Source of the DNA: Actinoplanes oryzae | Lineage (GTDB): Bacteria > Actinomycetota > Actinomycetes > Mycobacteriales > Micromonosporaceae | Direction: 5' to 3' | Length of the DNA: 64,000 nucleotides | Assembly: GCF_030757795.1 (NCBI RefSeq) | Contig: NZ_JAUQWH010000032.1 | Coordinates: 1 to 64,000 of the forward strand | Shown: in pieces, positions 38,997 to 47,357 of the stretch | How positions within the stretch are numbered: the first letter of the stretch is position 1 | How the letters are laid out: each line of letters begins with the position of its first letter | Notes under the pieces: generated by a model | Seen by the model: only the letters and a program-made list of their open reading frames with translations | Database searches by the model: none | Told to the model about the DNA's origin: nothing | Made by a program: the position numbers and the translations under genes

Positions 38997-40036
38997 CCAC
39001 TCCCGTCACCACGACCGAGCCGGATGCTGCCCCGCGGCGGCGTCCGGCTCCGGTCCGTACCCTCTGGGTGGTCCTGGCCGTCGCCGTGCTGGTCGCGCTG
39101 ACGCTGGCGTCCGTGGCGGTGGGATCGCGGCAGGTCGGCTGGACCGACATCCTGCGGGCGCTGCAGGGTCACGACGAGACGATGAACACCGCCGCCGTCA
39201 CCGTACGCATCCCGCGCACGCTGCTCGCGGTCGTCGCCGGGGCCGCGCTCGCCCTGGCCGGCGCCGTCATGCAGGGCGTGACCCGCAACCCCCTCGCCGA
39301 CCCGGGCATCCTCGGCGTGAACACCGGGGCCGCGCTCGCCGTGGTCACCGGCATGGCGTCGTTCGGGCTGAGCACCCCGTCGAGCTACGTCTGGGTGGCG
39401 ATCGGCGGGGCCGCCGTCGCCGCCGTCTTCGTCTACGTGGTCGGCTCGCTCGGGCGCGGCGGCGCCACCCCGCTCAAGCTCGCGCTGGCCGGAGCCGCCA
39501 CCTCCGCGGCGCTGTCCTCGCTGATCAGCGCCCTGTTGCTGGGCCGCGGCGACCTCGGCGAGAACTTCCAGTCCTGGCAGATCGGCGGCGTCGGCGGGGC
39601 CACCTTCGCCACCCTCCGGCTGGTGCTGCCCTTCCTGGCCGTGGGCCTCGCGATCAGCTTCCTGGCGGCGCGCCCGCTCAACTCCCTCGCGCTCGGCGAC
39701 GAGCTCGCCGCCGGCCTCGGCGAGCGGGTCGCGCTGACCCGGGCCGTCGCGGCGCTCGGCGCGGTGCTGCTGTGCGGCGCGACCACCGCCGTCGCCGGGC
39801 CGATCGGCTTCGTCGGCCTGGTCGTCCCGCACGTGTGCCGGCTGCTCATCGGCCTCGACCACCGCTGGCTGCTGCCCTTCTCGGCGCTGGTCGGCGCGTC
39901 GCTGCTGACCGCCGCCGACATCCTCGGGCGCATCGTCGCGCGCCCCGGCGAGATCGACGTCGGCATCATCACCGCGCTGATCGGCGCCCCGTTCTTCATC
40001 TATATCGTCCGCAGGCAGAAGGTGCGCGAGCTGTGA
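38993..40036 (+). CDS. Iron-siderophore ABC permease (FecCD family), subunit 1
   Basis: 347 residues, GTGA overlap with the upstream gene. About nine to ten membrane segments; the FecCD signatures RIPRTLLAVVAGAALALAGAVMQGVTRNPLADPGILGVNTGAAL (read in parts) and GPIGFVGLVVPHVCRLLIGLDHRWLLP (coupling to the ATPase) are intact. Forms a heterodimer with the next gene product. Confidence 0.95.
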   Translation: MTTPVTTTEPDAAPRRRPAPVRTLWVVLAVAVLVALTLASVAVGSRQVGWTDILRALQGHDETMNTAAVTVRIPRTLLAVVAGAALALAGAVMQGVTRNPLADPGILGVNTGAALAVVTGMASFGLSTPSSYVWVAIGGAAVAAVFVYVVGSLGRGGATPLKLALAGAATSAALSSLISALLLGRGDLGENFQSWQIGGVGGATFATLRLVLPFLAVGLAISFLAARPLNSLALGDELAAGLGERVALTRAVAALGAVLLCGATTAVAGPIGFVGLVVPHVCRLLIGLDHRWLLPFSALVGASLLTAADILGRIVARPGEIDVGIITALIGAPFFIYIVRRQKVREL

Positions 40037-41067
40037 CCACCACGACCCTGCAGGCCGTCACCCGCGGCCGGGTCCGCCGGGCGCTGCGCCGGCGCCTGCT
40101 GATGACGGTCCTCGGCGTGCTCATCGTGGCGATGCTCGCGATCAGCCTGATGTTCGGGCAGACCTACTATCCGCCCGCCGACATCTGGCACGTGATCCTC
40201 GGCGAGACCGTGCCCGGGGCGTCCTTCACGGTCGGCGAGCTGCGGCTGCCGCGTACGGCGATGGCCCTGCTCGTGGGTCTGTGCTTCGGCATGGGCGGCG
40301 TGACCTTCCAGACCATGCTGCGCAACCCCCTGGCCAGCCCGGACATCATCGGCATCACGTCCGGGGCGAGCGCCGCGGCGACGCTGGGCATCGTGACGCT
40401 CAAGCTGACCGGCGCCGAGGTGTCCGCCTTCGCGATCGCCGCCGGGCTCGCCGTCGCGCTGATCGTGTACGTGCTGTCGTTCAAGGACGGCGTCGCCGGG
40501 ACCCGGCTGGTGCTGATCGGCATCGGCATTGCGGCGATGCTCGACAGCGTGACGGCGTACCAGCTGAGCCGCGCCGGGCAATGGGACCTGCAGCAGGCGC
40601 TGCGCTGGCTCACCGGCAGCCTCAACGGCGCGAACTGGCACGAGGTGGTGCCCGTGCTCATCGCCCTGCTCGTGCTCGGCCCGGTGCTGCTCGCGCGCGG
40701 CCGGGACCTGACGATGATGCAGCTGGGCGACGACGCCGCCGGCGCTCTGGGCGTACGCATGGAGCGCACCCGCCTCGTCGTCATCGTCGCCGCCGTCGGG
40801 CTGATCGCGTTCGCCACGGCGGCTTCCGGCCCGATCGCGTTCGTCGCGTTCCTGTCCGGCCCGATCGCCGCCCGCCTCTTCGGCAACGGCGGCTCGCTGC
40901 TCCTGCCCGCCGGCCTCATCGGGTCGCTGCTGGTGCTCGTCGCGGACTTCGTCGGGCAGTTCGCCTTCGACCACCGCTACCCGGTCGGCGTCGTCACCGG
41001 GGTGCTCGGGGCGCCGTACCTCATCTATCTGATCGTCCGCACGAACCGGGCCGGAGGCTCGCTGTGA
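40033..41067 (+). CDS. Iron-siderophore ABC permease (FecCD family), subunit 2
   Basis: 344 residues from GTG 40033, overlapping the first permease by 4 bp. Signatures RLPRTAMALLVGLCFGMGGVTFQTMLRNPLASPDIIGITSGASAA (read in parts) and GPIAFVAFLSGPIAARLF. The pair of distinct permeases is typical of enterobactin/FepDG-like importers. Confidence 0.95.
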   Translation: MTTTTLQAVTRGRVRRALRRRLLMTVLGVLIVAMLAISLMFGQTYYPPADIWHVILGETVPGASFTVGELRLPRTAMALLVGLCFGMGGVTFQTMLRNPLASPDIIGITSGASAAATLGIVTLKLTGAEVSAFAIAAGLAVALIVYVLSFKDGVAGTRLVLIGIGIAAMLDSVTAYQLSRAGQWDLQQALRWLTGSLNGANWHEVVPVLIALLVLGPVLLARGRDLTMMQLGDDAAGALGVRMERTRLVVIVAAVGLIAFATAASGPIAFVAFLSGPIAARLFGNGGSLLLPAGLIGSLLVLVADFVGQFAFDHRYPVGVVTGVLGAPYLIYLIVRTNRAGGSL

Positions 41068-41867
41068 CCGCATCGCACACCCTCGACGTCGAGCAGCTCA
41101 CCCTGGGCTACAAGGACCGGGCGGTCATCGAGTCGCTCGACCTCGTCGTGCCGCCCGGTCGCATCACGGCCATCGTCGGCGCGAACGCGTGCGGCAAGTC
41201 CACGCTGCTGCGCTCGATGTCGCGGCTGCTGGCCCCGCGTACGGGTCACGTCCTGCTCGACGGCCGCGAGGTGCACAGGATGCCGCCCAAGGAGCTGGCC
41301 CGCACGCTCGGCCTGCTCCCGCAGTCGCCCATCGCCCCGGAGGGCATCACCGTCGCCGACCTGGTCAGCCGCGGCCGCCACCCGCACCAGCGCATGCTCG
41401 CCCGCTGGAGCAGGGACGACGACGCCGCCGTGGCGGCCGCGCTCGACGCGACGCACACCGCCGACCTGGCCGACCGCGCCGTCGACGAGCTCTCCGGCGG
41501 CCAGCGCCAGCGCGTCTGGATCGCCATGGCCCTGGCCCAGCAGACCGACGTGCTGCTGCTCGACGAGCCCACGACCTTCCTCGACGTCAGCCACCAGGTC
41601 GAGGTGCTCGACCTGCTCACCGACCTCAACCGCGACCGCGGCACGACCATCGTCATGGTGCTGCACGACCTCAACCTGGCGGCCCGCTACGCGGACCACC
41701 TCATCGCGCTGGCGGACGGCAAGCTGCACGCGGCGGGCACGCCGGGGGAGGTGCTGACCGAGGACTGCGTACGGGCGGTCTTCGGCCTGGAGAGCCGCAT
41801 CATCGACGACCCGACCTCCGGCAAGCCGCTGATGCTGCCCCTGGGCCGCCATCACGCGACCGCCTGA
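41064..41867 (+). CDS. Iron-siderophore ABC transporter ATPase
   Basis: 267 residues from GTG 41064, 4-bp overlap with the permease. Walker A GANACGKST, signature LSGGQRQR, Walker B VLLLDEPTTFLD, switch histidine in MVLHDLN. FecE/FepC family. It completes the importer; no siderophore biosynthesis genes are nearby, so it may take up xenosiderophores or one made elsewhere. Confidence 0.96.
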   Translation: MTASHTLDVEQLTLGYKDRAVIESLDLVVPPGRITAIVGANACGKSTLLRSMSRLLAPRTGHVLLDGREVHRMPPKELARTLGLLPQSPIAPEGITVADLVSRGRHPHQRMLARWSRDDDAAVAAALDATHTADLADRAVDELSGGQRQRVWIAMALAQQTDVLLLDEPTTFLDVSHQVEVLDLLTDLNRDRGTTIVMVLHDLNLAARYADHLIALADGKLHAAGTPGEVLTEDCVRAVFGLESRIIDDPTSGKPLMLPLGRHHATA

Positions 41868-41873
41868 CGTGGG

Positions 41874-41912
41874 GTAGACAGTGTCTACGTCGCCCTGGTA
41901 GACAGTGTCCAT
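41874..41912. promoter_or_regulatory. Doubled TetR operator overlapping the repressor start
   Basis: GTAGACAGTGTCTAC (41874-41888) is a perfect palindrome around a central G. GTAGACAGTGTCCAT (41898-41912) repeats 13 of 15 bases 24 bp downstream and includes the first two bases of the TetR start codon. Two dimers here would block the promoter and translation start, giving tight autoregulation. Confidence 0.75.
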
Positions 41913-42438
41913 GCCCGACGACCTGCGTGATCGGCTCGTCGCCGCCGGGGTCGCGCTGGTGGCCGAGAGCGGCAGCGGCGCCCTCTCCCTGCGCGAGATC
42001 GCCCGCCGGGCCGGGGTGTCGCACGGCGCCCCGCGGCGCTACTTCCCGACGCACCGGGAGCTGCTCGCCGCGGTCGCCCGGGTCGGCTACGAGGACCTGA
42101 CCGCCCGGGTCGCCCGGCTGCCCGGCGACTGCGACCTGCTCGACATCGGGCGGCTCTACCTCGGGTTCGCGCGGGAGCAGCGCGGGATGTTCGAGCTGAT
42201 GTTCCGCCACGAGCTGCTGCGCGGGAACCACGAGCAGCTGCGGGCCGCCAGCAAGCCGCTGTTCGGCGTACTCGTCGAGCGGGTGGGGTCCGTCGTCGCG
42301 GCCGGGGCGCTGTGGGCGAACCTGCACGGCATCGCCCAGCTGTGGTTGTGGGGCAGCCTGCAGATGACCACCGGCGCCGACGACGCCGAGGAGCTGCTGC
42401 GGGCGGCCGTGACCGCGTACACGAGGGAGCCGGCGTGA
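41911..42438 (+). CDS. TetR-family regulator
   Basis: 175 residues. HTH: RLVAAGVALVAESGSGALSLREIARRAGVSHGAPRRYFPTHRELL (read in parts). C-terminal TetR_C domain of about 110 residues, short for the family, with an aromatic MFELMFRHELL stretch. It overlaps the acyltransferase gene (GTGA), so it controls its own operon, probably in response to a lipid or acyl compound (inference from the partner gene). Confidence 0.9.
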   Translation: MPDDLRDRLVAAGVALVAESGSGALSLREIARRAGVSHGAPRRYFPTHRELLAAVARVGYEDLTARVARLPGDCDLLDIGRLYLGFAREQRGMFELMFRHELLRGNHEQLRAASKPLFGVLVERVGSVVAAGALWANLHGIAQLWLWGSLQMTTGADDAEELLRAAVTAYTREPA

Positions 42439-43100
42439 TCGTTCCGCGCATGGTCCGCGCCGGGCTGGTGCCGTTGTCGCGGGTGGCGTTCCGCCCCACC
42501 GTCGAGGGGCGCGCGTTCGTGCCGCGGACGGGACCGGTGATCTTCGCCGTCAACCACATCTCGGCGCTGGACAGCTTCCTCGTGCCGCTGGTGAGCCCCC
42601 GCCCGGTGTCGTTCCTGGCCAAGGAGGAGTACTTCACCGGCGCCGGCCCGCTCGGGCGGCTGCTGCGCGCCGGCCTGCTGTCCATCGACGCCATCCCGGT
42701 CCCGCGCGGCGCCCACCGCGCGGCGCAGCAGGCGTTGGAGACGGCGCTCGAGGTGCTGCGGGACGGGCGGGCCTTCGGCATCCACCCGGAGGGCACGCGC
42801 TCGCGGGACGGGCGGCTCTATCGCGGGCGTACGGGCGTGGCGTGGCTGGCCCTCGCCTCGGGGGCGCCGGTCGTGCCGGTCGGCGTGCTCGGCACCGACA
42901 AGGTGCAGCCGGTGGGCGCGCCCCTCCCGCGGCCGGGCAAGGTCACCGTCCGCTTCGGTGAACCCCTGCACTTCAGCCAGGGTACGGCGACCGCCGCGCG
43001 AGCCCGCCGGGAAGCCACCGACGACATCATGGACGCCATCGCCAAGCTGTCGGGACAGGACCGCGCCCCCGGCTACCACGAGCTGTCCACTGGAGACTGA
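42435..43100 (+). CDS. PlsC-like 1-acylglycerol-phosphate acyltransferase family protein
   Basis: 221 residues from GTG 42435. The catalytic motif HX4D is present in NHISALDSFLVP, the second motif in GIHPEGTRSRDGRLYRG and a later PVVPVGVLGT block, matching LPLAT/AGPAT enzymes that acylate lysophosphatidate. No long membrane segment. It could also acylate other lipids. Confidence 0.9.
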   Translation: MIVPRMVRAGLVPLSRVAFRPTVEGRAFVPRTGPVIFAVNHISALDSFLVPLVSPRPVSFLAKEEYFTGAGPLGRLLRAGLLSIDAIPVPRGAHRAAQQALETALEVLRDGRAFGIHPEGTRSRDGRLYRGRTGVAWLALASGAPVVPVGVLGTDKVQPVGAPLPRPGKVTVRFGEPLHFSQGTATAARARREATDDIMDAIAKLSGQDRAPGYHELSTGD

Positions 43101-43113
43101 TAGTCTTCGATCC

Positions 43114-43806
43114 ATGACCGACCGGCGCCGCGCCTGGCCGCACGTGACCGTGGGTGCCGTGGCCGACGCGGTCAGCCTGCTGCTCGCCGCGGGTGCGGCC
43201 CTGTCCTTCCTGCTCGGCCACGGCGGCTGGACCCTCGCCGCCAGTTGCGCCGCCCTCCTCGCCGGGACCGTCGCCCTCGTCCTGGGCTGGCGCCGCCGCC
43301 ACCCGGTCGCCGCCGCCGTGGCCGTCCTGGTCATCGCGGTGGGGGCGGCGGGCCTCGGCACCTTCTCCCGCGGCGAGCCGGCGGTCACGCTGGCCTTCGA
43401 CCCGCAGGCGGACCCGGTGCCGTACTGCCGCTCGTACGAGGGCACCGGCCGCATCCCGGACGGTCACCAGGTGCTCCTCTTCGACCGGGCGACCGCCGAT
43501 GTCACCGGTGCCTACTACTTCCACGGGCAGGCGGCGCGCACGGACCACGGCTGGCTCGCCCGCGGCGTCGAGATCGGGCGCCTGCCCACCGCGGCCGAGC
43601 CCGAGCTGGACCGGGGCGTCACCTTCGACGTGTACGCCCAGCTGGTCGCCGAGGAGACCGCCCGCATCCTGCGCGACCGGGACAACATCGTCATCTTCCC
43701 GCGCGACGAGCAGCAGCCGCCGGTGTGGCTCCTGCGTGAGCTGCCCGGCCGGACCGCTGCCACGCTCCGCGTCACCCGCGGCGCCGCCCCTGGCGAGTGC
43801 GACTGA
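43114..43806 (+). CDS. Hypothetical membrane protein
   Basis: 230 residues. Three hydrophobic segments (about 12-35, 38-58, 63-82) followed by an extracytoplasmic domain of about 145 residues containing two regions with charged clusters (DRATADVTGAYYFHGQAARTD in part, EETARILRDRDNIVIFPRDE). No family recognised. First of a run of small envelope proteins leading to the sigma factor gene. Confidence 0.6.
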   Translation: MTDRRRAWPHVTVGAVADAVSLLLAAGAALSFLLGHGGWTLAASCAALLAGTVALVLGWRRRHPVAAAVAVLVIAVGAAGLGTFSRGEPAVTLAFDPQADPVPYCRSYEGTGRIPDGHQVLLFDRATADVTGAYYFHGQAARTDHGWLARGVEIGRLPTAAEPELDRGVTFDVYAQLVAEETARILRDRDNIVIFPRDEQQPPVWLLRELPGRTAATLRVTRGAAPGECD

Positions 43807-43825
43807 TCCTCTACGCTCTGCGGCC

Positions 43826-44368
43826 GTGGATCTCGCGCCGCCGCCGGTCGGCACCCGTCGCCGCCGGCTACCCGTACTCATCGCTGGGCTCGTCGTCGTC
43901 GTGCTCGCGGCCGGGGCTGTCACCGCGTGGCTGCTGCTGCGGCCCGACGCCGGCGGCGGGCGCTTCCGCACGGCGCCTCCCGCGTGCGAGTCGGTCGAGG
44001 CGGTCGAGGAGCTGCTCGGCGTCGACTACGTGCTCAAGCCCAAGCAGAGCAGGAGCCCGCTCGCCTCGGGCTGCGACCTGTGGCTGCGACCGGACGACAC
44101 CGGCTACGTCGACGCCGCGCAGATGTCCGTCGCGTTCCTGGTGACCACGGGCGACGATCCGGCCGCGGCGGCGAGCGCGCTGATGGCGGACGACCGGGAG
44201 GAGCCGATCGCCGGGCTGGGCGACGAGGCGTACTCGCCGGGCGACAACGTCTACGTGCGCGTGGACAACCTGGTCGTCGGCGTCCTGGTGTACCCGCTGC
44301 CGCCGAGCACCACCGAGCAGGTCCGCGCCTTCACTGCCGCGCTCGTCGGTCGTCTCCCGGCACATTGA
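43826..44368 (+). CDS. Hypothetical membrane-anchored protein
   Basis: 180 residues from GTG 43826. Basic N-terminus (GTRRRRLP), one membrane segment (about 17-40), then an extracytoplasmic domain with two cysteines (PPACESVEAVEELLG, SGCDLWLRPDD) resembling DUF3558-type domains seen in actinobacterial lipoproteins. Coupled to the next gene through a TTGA overlap. Confidence 0.6.
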   Translation: MDLAPPPVGTRRRRLPVLIAGLVVVVLAAGAVTAWLLLRPDAGGGRFRTAPPACESVEAVEELLGVDYVLKPKQSRSPLASGCDLWLRPDDTGYVDAAQMSVAFLVTTGDDPAAAASALMADDREEPIAGLGDEAYSPGDNVYVRVDNLVVGVLVYPLPPSTTEQVRAFTAALVGRLPAH

Positions 44369-44586
44369 TCACGCTCGGCAGAGCCTGGCTCGTGGTCGTG
44401 CTCTGCGGGGCTGTCGCGGTCGTCAACTGGGTCGCGGTCGCCGGGGGCGCGGGCGCCTGGCAGTGGGCCGCCGCGGTGGGTGGGACGCTGGGCGTGCTGG
44501 CGAGCCTGCGGGAGGCGGCGGTGGTGATGCATCGACGGAAGAACGAGCGCAACGATCGCGGGGACACAGGCGTGTCACGGTCGTGA
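44365..44586 (+). CDS. Small two-helix membrane protein
   Basis: 73 residues from TTG 44365, overlapping the previous stop (TTGA). Two membrane helices (about 8-26 and 32-48) then a charged tail HRRKNERNDRGDTG. The rare TTG is the only start that fits the spacing. Its stop overlaps the sigma factor start (GTGA), so it belongs to the same transcript. Confidence 0.55.
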   Translation: MITLGRAWLVVVLCGAVAVVNWVAVAGGAGAWQWAAAVGGTLGVLASLREAAVVMHRRKNERNDRGDTGVSRS

Positions 44587-45113
44587 CAGCCAAAGGGATG
44601 AGGGCGGGCGCCCCGCCGGGGGTGGCGCCACCGTCGAGTTTCGACGAGTTGTACGCCGCGCACTACGGCGACCTGACCGTGCAGCTCTACCTGTACTTCG
44701 GGGACCGGCAGGAAGCGCATGACGTCGTGCAGGAGGCGTTCTGCCGGGCCTATGCGCGGTGGCGGACCGTTTCCGAGTACGAGGACCCGGTCGGCTGGGT
44801 CCGCCGGGTCGCGTGGAACCTGGCGCTCAGCCGCTGGCGGCGTACCCGGTCGGCGCTGCGGTTCCTGGGCCGGCAGCGGCGCGCCGACCTCGCCGTCGAC
44901 GGGCCCGGGCCGGAGCACGTGGCGGTCGTCGCCGCCCTGGCGACCCTGGCCGAGCAGCAGCGGCGCGTGGTCGTGCTCCGCTACCTGGCCGACCTCACCG
45001 TGCCGGAGATCGCCGAACGCGAAGGCGTGCCGGAAGGCACCGTGAAGTCCTGGCTGCACCGATCCCGGCTCGCCCTCGCCGCGCAGCTGAGCGACGAAGG
45101 AGGCGCGCGATGA
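44583..45113 (+). CDS. SigE-family ECF RNA polymerase sigma factor
   Basis: 176 residues from GTG 44583 (ATG 44598 possible). Region 2: FDELYAAHYGDLTVQLYLYFGDRQEAHDVVQEAFCRAYARW (read in parts). Region 4: AALATLAEQQRRVVVLRYLADLTVPEIAEREGVPEGTVKSWLHRSR (read in parts). The linker is typical of the actinobacterial SigE-like/ECF41-neighbour group. No zinc-binding anti-sigma factor is next to it; the downstream membrane protein may play that part. Confidence 0.9.
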   Translation: MTAKGMRAGAPPGVAPPSSFDELYAAHYGDLTVQLYLYFGDRQEAHDVVQEAFCRAYARWRTVSEYEDPVGWVRRVAWNLALSRWRRTRSALRFLGRQRRADLAVDGPGPEHVAVVAALATLAEQQRRVVVLRYLADLTVPEIAEREGVPEGTVKSWLHRSRLALAAQLSDEGGAR

Positions 45114-46096
45114 CCGATCGTCTCGACGAGGTGCTGGGGCGGGCCCGGCTGAGCGCCCTCGCGGAGGTCCGGCCGCCGGGCGCGGGCCAGGTCAGACGGA
45201 CCGTACGCCGCCGGCGGGGCATCGCCGCCTCCGTGTCGGTGGCCGCCGCGGTGCTGCTGCTGGCCGGCGGGATCGCGCTGGCGCAGGAATCCCGTGAACC
45301 GCTGCCCTCCGGCCCGAGTCCGTCGCCTTCCGCCCCGCCGGAGCCGACGATCGACCCGACGACGCAGGCCCGCTACGAACGGGCATCCGAGGCACTCGGC
45401 GACCGCGATCTCGAACCCAACAGCGACTCCACGGCCGGGGTGGTGAGCGGCAGCTTCGGCAGCGGCGCGGCCCGGCTGGCGCCGGGCGAGTACCGGCTCT
45501 ACGTCTACTGCTTCGGCGAGGGGTCGCTCGACATCCGGGTCACGCACGCGGGCAAGAAGCTCGCGGCGGGCACCGTGCCCTGCGCGGAGGAGGGCGGCTC
45601 GCTGCAGCTGTCGGTGCACCAGGAGTCGGACCAGGGGCCGGACCTGGAGCTGTCCGGCGACGAGCGGGCCGACGGCAAGGCCGCCTTCTCCTACAAGTTC
45701 GTCAACGAGCGGGACATCAAGGCGTCGGCCGGTGCCGAGACCAAGGCGAACGCCGAGGCTGCTGCCGCCGCGCTCGGCGTGACCGGCAAGGTGACCACCG
45801 AGGACGACAAGACGGTCGACGAGGCGGCGGGCGCGGCCGGGACCTACTCGGTGCGGCTGGTGTGCGCCGGGCCGGGCAAGCTGAGCTTCATCGTCCGGTC
45901 GGGTGCCACGTTGCGCGACGGCACGGTGGCGACGAACGGCCGCACCGAGTCGGCCCGGACGGTGGGCTGCGCGGACAAGCGACCGATCACCGTGGACGTC
46001 GCGCTGGCCGAGAAGTCCGGCATCAGCATCACCGCCGAGGCGGACGACGCGGCGCGGAACAGGGCGGGGTGGGCGTACTCGATCGACAGGAAGTGA
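45110..46096 (+). CDS. Membrane protein with duplicated extracellular domain, sigma-factor partner
   Basis: 328 residues, ATGA overlap with the sigma factor gene. A short cytoplasmic N-terminus (about 1-38) ends in RRTVRRRRG, followed by one membrane helix (about 39-58) and a Pro/Ser linker. Two similar domains follow, about 100-210 (GEYRLYVYCFGEGSLDIRVT) and about 235-328 (GTYSVRLVCAGPGKLSFIVR), each with a Cys pair. This could be an unusual anti-sigma factor, but no ZAS motif is present. Confidence 0.7.
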   Translation: MTDRLDEVLGRARLSALAEVRPPGAGQVRRTVRRRRGIAASVSVAAAVLLLAGGIALAQESREPLPSGPSPSPSAPPEPTIDPTTQARYERASEALGDRDLEPNSDSTAGVVSGSFGSGAARLAPGEYRLYVYCFGEGSLDIRVTHAGKKLAAGTVPCAEEGGSLQLSVHQESDQGPDLELSGDERADGKAAFSYKFVNERDIKASAGAETKANAEAAAAALGVTGKVTTEDDKTVDEAAGAAGTYSVRLVCAGPGKLSFIVRSGATLRDGTVATNGRTESARTVGCADKRPITVDVALAEKSGISITAEADDAARNRAGWAYSIDRK

Positions 46097-46125
46097 TGGG
46101 TTGCGCGCGGCGGCGGGGAGCGTTT

Positions 46126-46151
46126 AAGTTGCCTAACAGTTAATTCAACTT
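46126..46151. promoter_or_regulatory. Inverted repeat upstream of the lyase operon
   Basis: AAGTTG (46126-46131) and CAACTT (46146-46151) form a perfect 6-bp inverted repeat around CCTAACAGTTAATT, an AT-rich patch in this GC-rich DNA, 30 bp before the start codon. Read on the other strand it contains CTGTTAGG, a word common upstream of actinobacterial glycosidases. Confidence 0.5.
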
Positions 46152-46181
46152 CCGGAAAATCCCCACCGGAGAAGAGTCCCC

Positions 46182-47357
46182 ATGCGCAGATCCCCCCGCC
46201 GCGTGCTGCTCTCCGCAGGCGCGGCCGCTGCAGTCGTCCTGTCCCTTCTCACCGTGCGCGTGGCCGCCGACGCCGCGCCCACGAGCTTCCGGCATCCCGG
46301 CGTCCTGGTCAGCCGGGCACAGCTCGACTTCGTGAAGAGCAAGCTCGCCGACCAGCCCTGGGCCGCTGCTTATCAGCAGATGACCACCAGCCGGTACGCG
46401 TCGCTGTCGCGCACCCCGGCCCCGCGCGCCGTCGTCGAGTGCGGGAGCTACTCGAACCCCAACAACGGGTGCACCGACGAGCGCGAGGACGCGATCGCCG
46501 CGTACACGGACGCCCTGGTCTGGTATCTGACCGGGAACACCGCGTACGCGCAGAAGGCCATCCAGATCATGGACGCCTGGTCCGCCACGATCACCTCGCA
46601 CACCAACAGCAACGCCCCGCTGCAGACGGCGTGGGCCGGGTCGGTGTGGCCGCGGGCCGCCGAGATCATCAAGCACGCGTACGGGACCTGGCCGAACCAG
46701 GCCCGCTTCGCGACGATGCTGCGCGAGGTCTATCTGCCCGTCGTCATTCCCGGCATCCACAGCAACGGCAACTGGGAACTGTCGATGATGGAGGCCGCCG
46801 TGGGCATTTCGGTGTTCCTCGACGACAAGGCCTCGTACGACCGGGCGATCGCACGATTCAAGCTGCGCGCGGCGTCGTACATCTATGTCACCGCCGACGG
46901 CACGCAGCCGAACTATCCGCCGGCCGGGGGCATCGACACCCGCGCCGAGCTGATCAGCTACTGGCAGGGGCAGAGCACCTTCGTCGACGGGCTGTCGCAG
47001 GAGACGTGCCGCGACTTCACGCACACCGGCTACGGCATCGCCGCGATCGCCCATGTCGCGGAGACGTCGCGCATCCAGGGCGAGGACCTCTACCCGGCGC
47101 TGCAGGACCGGCTGCGGCACGCGCTCGGATTCCACACCAAGTTCGAGAACGGTACGGCCGTCCCGTCGACGATCTGCGGCGGCTCGGTGACGAAGGGGCT
47201 CGGCCCGGTCACCGAGGTCGCGTACAACGCGCTGCACAACCGGCTCGGCATCGCCATGTCGCAGACGCAGGCCTACACCGAGGCCAAGCGCCCGCAGGGG
47301 ACCAACAACCTCTTCGTCGCCTGGGAAACCCTCACGCACGCCGGGAACCCCGCATGA
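46182..47357 (+). CDS. Secreted alginate-lyase-family protein
   Basis: 391 residues. Signal peptide (1 to about 31, ends ADAAP). The alpha/alpha-barrel lyase family is marked by AAYTDALVWYLTGNTAYAQKAIQIMDAWS, IHSNGNWELSMMEAAVGISVFLDD (catalytic Asn-Gly-Asn-Trp region) and GQSTFVDGLSQETCRDFTHTGYGI (in parts). Likely cleaves a uronic-acid polysaccharide. Overlaps the next gene by ATGA. Confidence 0.82.
   Translation: MRRSPRRVLLSAGAAAAVVLSLLTVRVAADAAPTSFRHPGVLVSRAQLDFVKSKLADQPWAAAYQQMTTSRYASLSRTPAPRAVVECGSYSNPNNGCTDEREDAIAAYTDALVWYLTGNTAYAQKAIQIMDAWSATITSHTNSNAPLQTAWAGSVWPRAAEIIKHAYGTWPNQARFATMLREVYLPVVIPGIHSNGNWELSMMEAAVGISVFLDDKASYDRAIARFKLRAASYIYVTADGTQPNYPPAGGIDTRAELISYWQGQSTFVDGLSQETCRDFTHTGYGIAAIAHVAETSRIQGEDLYPALQDRLRHALGFHTKFENGTAVPSTICGGSVTKGLGPVTEVAYNALHNRLGIAMSQTQAYTEAKRPQGTNNLFVAWETLTHAGNPA

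Noticed and set aside
44563-44580. GACAC...GTGTC inverted repeat before the sigma factor
   Set aside because: Lies inside the small membrane protein gene and is short; chance cannot be excluded.
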